From: Stutzerimonas stutzeri
GTDB taxonomy: Bacteria; Pseudomonadota; Gammaproteobacteria; Pseudomonadales; Pseudomonadaceae
NCBI RefSeq assembly: GCF_038561965.1
Contig: NZ_CP139348.1
Span: 310,001 to 374,000 of the forward strand
Length of the DNA stretch: 64,000 bases
Direction of reading: 5' to 3'
Position 1 is the stretch's first letter, and every line of letters starts with the position of its first letter. Position numbers and translations under genes: made by a program. The notes under the pieces are model-generated. The model made no database searches and was not told the DNA's origin. It worked only from the letters and a program-made list of their open reading frames with translations. This document shows, piece after piece, positions 61,245-64,000 of this stretch.

Positions 61245-61592
61245 ATGCGTCTTACCTATCTGCTGCCCCCCGTACTCGGACTTCTGTTGGTCGGTTGCGG
61301 CCCAGACGAAGACCGCGAGCGCGAACCGACTCCGCCGCCGGCCACTACCGAGCAGCCAGCCGCACCCTCCACCAACACCACCACACCGCCTGCAGGCACT
61401 GGTACTGGTACCGGCACTGCACCGAGCACCGGAACGGGTACTGGCACGGGCGCTACCGGCGATATGGCCACTCCGCCCGCCGACAACGGCAGCGGCCTGG
61501 GTACCGAATCCGGCTCCGGCACAGCGCCTAGCACCGGTACGGGCACTGGCACTGCACCGGCTACTGGCACTGGAACAGGTACCTCGCAGTAA
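61245..61592 (+). CDS. Lipoprotein with Thr-Gly repeats
   Basis: A 115-residue protein with AAGGAGG upstream. The signal ends in the lipobox LLLVGC, followed by GPDEDREREP. The rest is low complexity: PAPST, then runs of GTGTGTG, twice more after APSTGTG. The DNA is a degenerate GGTACTGGC/ACCGGC tandem repeat, so copy number may vary between strains. It is probably an extended surface or periplasmic linker. No known domain is seen. Confidence 0.82.
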   Translation: MRLTYLLPPVLGLLLVGCGPDEDREREPTPPPATTEQPAAPSTNTTTPPAGTGTGTGTAPSTGTGTGTGATGDMATPPADNGSGLGTESGSGTAPSTGTGTGTAPATGTGTGTSQ

Positions 61593-61656
61593 GCGTGGTA
61601 CTACCTGATCCGGGCACCTTGCGCGTGGCGCGAGGTGCCTACAACAGGAGAAAGCG

Positions 61657-61839
61657 ATGAAGTGGACTTATGTATTTGCCGGCGCGCTGACTGCACTTGC
61701 GCTGGTTGGTTGCTCGCCAGACGAAGAAGAGTCGGCGCTGGACAACCACAGCCGCAACCAGCAGGAATTCCAGAACACCGCCACCGATCCGGCTGGCCCG
61801 CGAGAAATCTCGCCGCCGTCGAACCGGACCAACGAGTAG
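61657..61839 (+). CDS. Small lipoprotein of unknown function
   Basis: A 60-residue protein with ACAGGAGAAAG upstream. The signal MKWTYVFAGALTALALVGC is followed by SPDEEESALDN. The start of the mature chain, G-C-x-P-D-E, matches the preceding lipoprotein's GCGPDED, hinting at common descent. The rest is polar and likely unstructured. It converges on the YhiN-type gene. Confidence 0.78.
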   Translation: MKWTYVFAGALTALALVGCSPDEEESALDNHSRNQQEFQNTATDPAGPREISPPSNRTNE

Positions 61840-61864
61840 CCCGGTCGATTCGGCGCTGCGCAGC

Positions 61865-63046
61865 CTAGACGAACTGTCCGGCCGCGTAGGCCGAGGCCCA
61901 GGCCCACTGGAAGTTGAAGCCGCCCAGATGGGCGGTGACATCCAACACCTCGCCAACGAAATACAGCCCTGGCGACTTCTGCGATTCCATGGTCTTGGAA
62001 GAAACCTCTCGGGTGTCCACCCCTCCCAGTGTCACCTCTGCCGTGCGATAGCCTTCGGTGCCAGCCGGTACCAGTTGCCAGTCGGCGAGATTCTCGGCGA
62101 TCGCCTCCAGTTCGCTGGGGACGTATTGCTTAAGCGGCTTGGAGACGAACCAGTGCTCGCAAAGCAGGCCGGCCATCTTGCGCGTGAAGACTTCACCCAG
62201 CACCGTCTTCAATTCGGCGTTGGGGCGTTCCTGCCTCTGTGTGGTGAGCCACTCATTCAGGTCAAGATGCGGCAGCAGGTTGATATGCACGACGTCGCCT
62301 GGTTGCCAGTAGGACGATATCTGCAGAATTGCCGGTCCCGACAACCCGCGGTGAGTGAACAGGATGTTTTCGCGGAAGCTCTGCCCGTTGCAGCTAACCA
62401 GGCAGTCTTCCACCGAAGTACCGGAAAGTTCGGTGCAAATGGTCTTGAGCTGTGGCTCGGTGATGGTGAACGGCACAAGTCCTGCGCGGGTCGGCAGGAC
62501 GCTATGGCCGAACTGACGGGCAATCTGATAGCCGAAGCCGCTGGCGCCCAGGGTCGGGATCGACAGGCCGCCAGTTGCGATCACCAGCGACTGGCAGCGT
62601 ACCGCGCCGATGGCGGTTTGCAGCGCGTACCCTTCGTCATGCTTGGCAATGGACTCGACTGCTGTATCCAGGCGCAGATCGACGCCGGCCTGGGCGCATT
62701 CGTCGAGAAGCATCTCGAGGATGTCGCTGGATTTGTTATCGCAGAACAGCTGGCCGAGTTTCTTCTCGTGATAGGGCACGCCGTGGCGGCTGACCATTTC
62801 GATGAAGTCCCACTGGGTGTAGCGCGCCAGCGCGGACTTGCAGAAATGCGCGTTGCTGGAAAGGAAGTTGGCCGGCTCGGTGTACAGGTTGGTGAAGTTG
62901 CACCGCCCTCCGCCAGACATGAGGATCTTCTTGCCGGCCTTGTTGGCGTGGTCCAGCAGCAGCACCTGGCGTCCCCGCGCAGCGGCGGTGAATGCGCACA
63001 TCAGGCCGGCCGCGCCTGCGCCGATTATCACCACGTCAGTCTGCAC
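61865..63046 (-). CDS. YhiN/HI0933-type FAD-dependent oxidoreductase
   Basis: The protein is 393 residues from a GTG at 63046 with GAGGGAAG upstream, giving VQTDVVIIGAGAAGLMCAF. The extension to 63283 is antisense and unlike the family. It has the FAD-binding GAGAAG, then KKILMSGGGRCNFTN, VIATGGLSIPTLGASGFGY, FTHRGLSGPAILQISS and the closing VGEVLDVTAHLGGFNFQWAW, all typical of the HI0933 family. Its reaction is not established. It stands alone. Confidence 0.93.
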   Translation of the reverse strand: MQTDVVIIGAGAAGLMCAFTAAARGRQVLLLDHANKAGKKILMSGGGRCNFTNLYTEPANFLSSNAHFCKSALARYTQWDFIEMVSRHGVPYHEKKLGQLFCDNKSSDILEMLLDECAQAGVDLRLDTAVESIAKHDEGYALQTAIGAVRCQSLVIATGGLSIPTLGASGFGYQIARQFGHSVLPTRAGLVPFTITEPQLKTICTELSGTSVEDCLVSCNGQSFRENILFTHRGLSGPAILQISSYWQPGDVVHINLLPHLDLNEWLTTQRQERPNAELKTVLGEVFTRKMAGLLCEHWFVSKPLKQYVPSELEAIAENLADWQLVPAGTEGYRTAEVTLGGVDTREVSSKTMESQKSPGLYFVGEVLDVTAHLGGFNFQWAWASAYAAGQFV

Positions 63047-63194
63047 TACCGCTTCCCTCGTCCAGAAAACGCGCGATGGTACTCCTGCGGCCGCTTCGGC
63101 GCAGCCCGGCATCCGACGAGACGAGGGCGTCACGCCACTCGCTTTGTGCTTTGATGGGCGTGGTAGCGCTTGGCCATGTAAAAGCGAGGGAAAT

Positions 63195-63947
63195 GTGAAA
63201 GGTAAACGACGGTATCTCGCGCTGATCCTGCTGCTGGCAAGTGCCTCGCTGCCAGCTGAGGTGTTGCGCCTGGCCGGTAACATCTGGCCGCCCTATACGG
63301 ACAAGCGGTTGCCCGGCGATGGCCTGTCCGTCGACCTCATCCGCACGGCGCTTGGGCGTGGCGGTTATGAGCTGGAATACATCGAAGTGCCTTGGGAGCG
63401 CGCCTTGCTAGGCGTCAAGAACGGCAGCTACGACATGATCAACGGCTGGCCGACCGTCAAACGAGTCGACTACACCCGCAGCTCAAGGCCCTTTCTGATC
63501 AATCGCATGCGCTGGCTCCAGCGCCGCGAGAGCGACATACGCTACGAGGGGCTCGACAGCCTGCTCGGCTACCCGATTGCGTTGAGCCGTGGCTACGTAT
63601 ACAGCGATGAGCTGGACGACGACACGCGTCTGCAGAAGGGTTACGCAGCCAATTTTGTTCAGGCCGCTAAGATGCTGATTGCCGGCCGTGTCGATCTCAC
63701 GCTGGAAGACGAGCGCACCGCGCTGTTTCATCTGAACCGCGAGCTGGGGCACGAGAGAGATGCGCTGTCGTTCGTGCCGGGTGAGTTCAGCCAGGTCGGC
63801 CTGTCACTCGTGGTGCGCAATGACCATCCTCGCGCCGCGGACATCATCGCCACGTTCGATCGGGAAATCGCCCTGATGCTCGACGACGGCAGCTACGCGT
63901 CGATCTTCCTGCGCCATGGGGTGCCACCGCCCGAAGCGCTGCCATAG
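63195..63947 (+). CDS. Periplasmic substrate-binding protein (SBP_bac_3 type)
   Basis: The protein is 250 residues from a GTG at 63195, with GAGGG four bases upstream. The longer frame is antisense to the flavoprotein. It has a signal peptide (RRYLALILLLASASLPA) and the two-lobe fold of solute-binding proteins with VLRLAGNIWPPYTDKRLPGD and YIEVPWERALLGVKNGSYDM. No ABC permease follows within the window, so it may be an orphan binding or signalling protein. The last 53 bases of the window, 63948-64000, contain nothing I can identify. Confidence 0.87.
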   Translation: MKGKRRYLALILLLASASLPAEVLRLAGNIWPPYTDKRLPGDGLSVDLIRTALGRGGYELEYIEVPWERALLGVKNGSYDMINGWPTVKRVDYTRSSRPFLINRMRWLQRRESDIRYEGLDSLLGYPIALSRGYVYSDELDDDTRLQKGYAANFVQAAKMLIAGRVDLTLEDERTALFHLNRELGHERDALSFVPGEFSQVGLSLVVRNDHPRAADIIATFDREIALMLDDGSYASIFLRHGVPPPEALP

Positions 63948-64000
63948 GCGAAATCGTCCTAGCTCTGGCTTTGCGGCTGCCGTTTGACCAGGTGCGCAGC

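Overview
The window is high-GC DNA from a gamma-proteobacterium of the genus Pseudomonas in the broad sense, most likely the P. stutzeri group (Stutzerimonas). The basis is gene order: pilU, then pyrC'-pyrB-pyrR-ruvX-algH-tonB3-gshB facing pilGHIJK-chpABC, then rsmE, bioA, cytochrome b561/yceI, an RND efflux operon, rhlE, metF, ahcY, and later metK, tktA, epd, pgk and fba. From memory this follows P. aeruginosa PAO1 PA0396-PA0432 and PA0546-PA0555. It is ordinary chromosomal backbone. I saw no rRNA, tRNA, CRISPR array, insertion sequence, integrase or phage gene.

Layout. 1-246: end of pilU. 243-2290: a radical SAM protein and a DUF4130 protein, transcribed leftward behind a near-perfect LexA box. 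2424-2819: a TM2 membrane protein. 2896-6773: pyrimidine genes with ruvX and algH. 6838-8769: tonB3 and gshB. 9007-22171: the Pil-Chp chemosensory operon of twitching motility, including a 2397-residue ChpA. 22196-24408: rsmE and bioA. 24571-25726: b561 and yceI. 25982-31697: an RND tripartite pump behind a TtgR-like operator, with no regulator gene beside it. 31791-36275: rhlE, metF and ahcY, the last led by an S-adenosylhomocysteine (SAH) riboswitch. 36544-44762: an antiporter, cytochrome c', ligB, a ferric-reductase-like protein, a YadGH-type ABC exporter and small secreted proteins. 45014-47220: metK behind an ArsR-methyltransferase regulator. 47303-49880: an amino-acid exporter, a VioC/AsnO-like dioxygenase and a divergent LysR regulator. 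49975-56265: tktA, epd, pgk, two small lipoproteins (one resembling a lysozyme inhibitor) and fba. 56331-63947: a lone receiver, a methyltransferase, DUF3509, hemerythrin, a globin-coupled GGDEF-EAL protein, two small lipoproteins, a YhiN-type flavoprotein and a periplasmic binding protein.

Themes. The S-adenosylmethionine cycle is represented by ahcY, metF, metK and an ArsR-methyltransferase protein, with two separate candidate control devices: a riboswitch and a 32-bp palindrome. Twitching motility is represented by pilU, tonB3 and the whole Pil-Chp array. Carbon metabolism is represented by the tktA-epd-pgk-fba cluster.

Best leads for new biology. (1) The radical SAM/DUF4130 pair of unknown function, which appears to be under SOS control. 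(2) The dioxygenase-exporter-LysR unit, which could make and export a hydroxylated amino acid. (3) The palindrome in front of the ArsR-methyltransferase/metK pair. (4) The apparently orphan TtgR-type operator together with an Arg in place of the key transmembrane Lys in the RND pump. No stretch over 300 bases lacks a gene.
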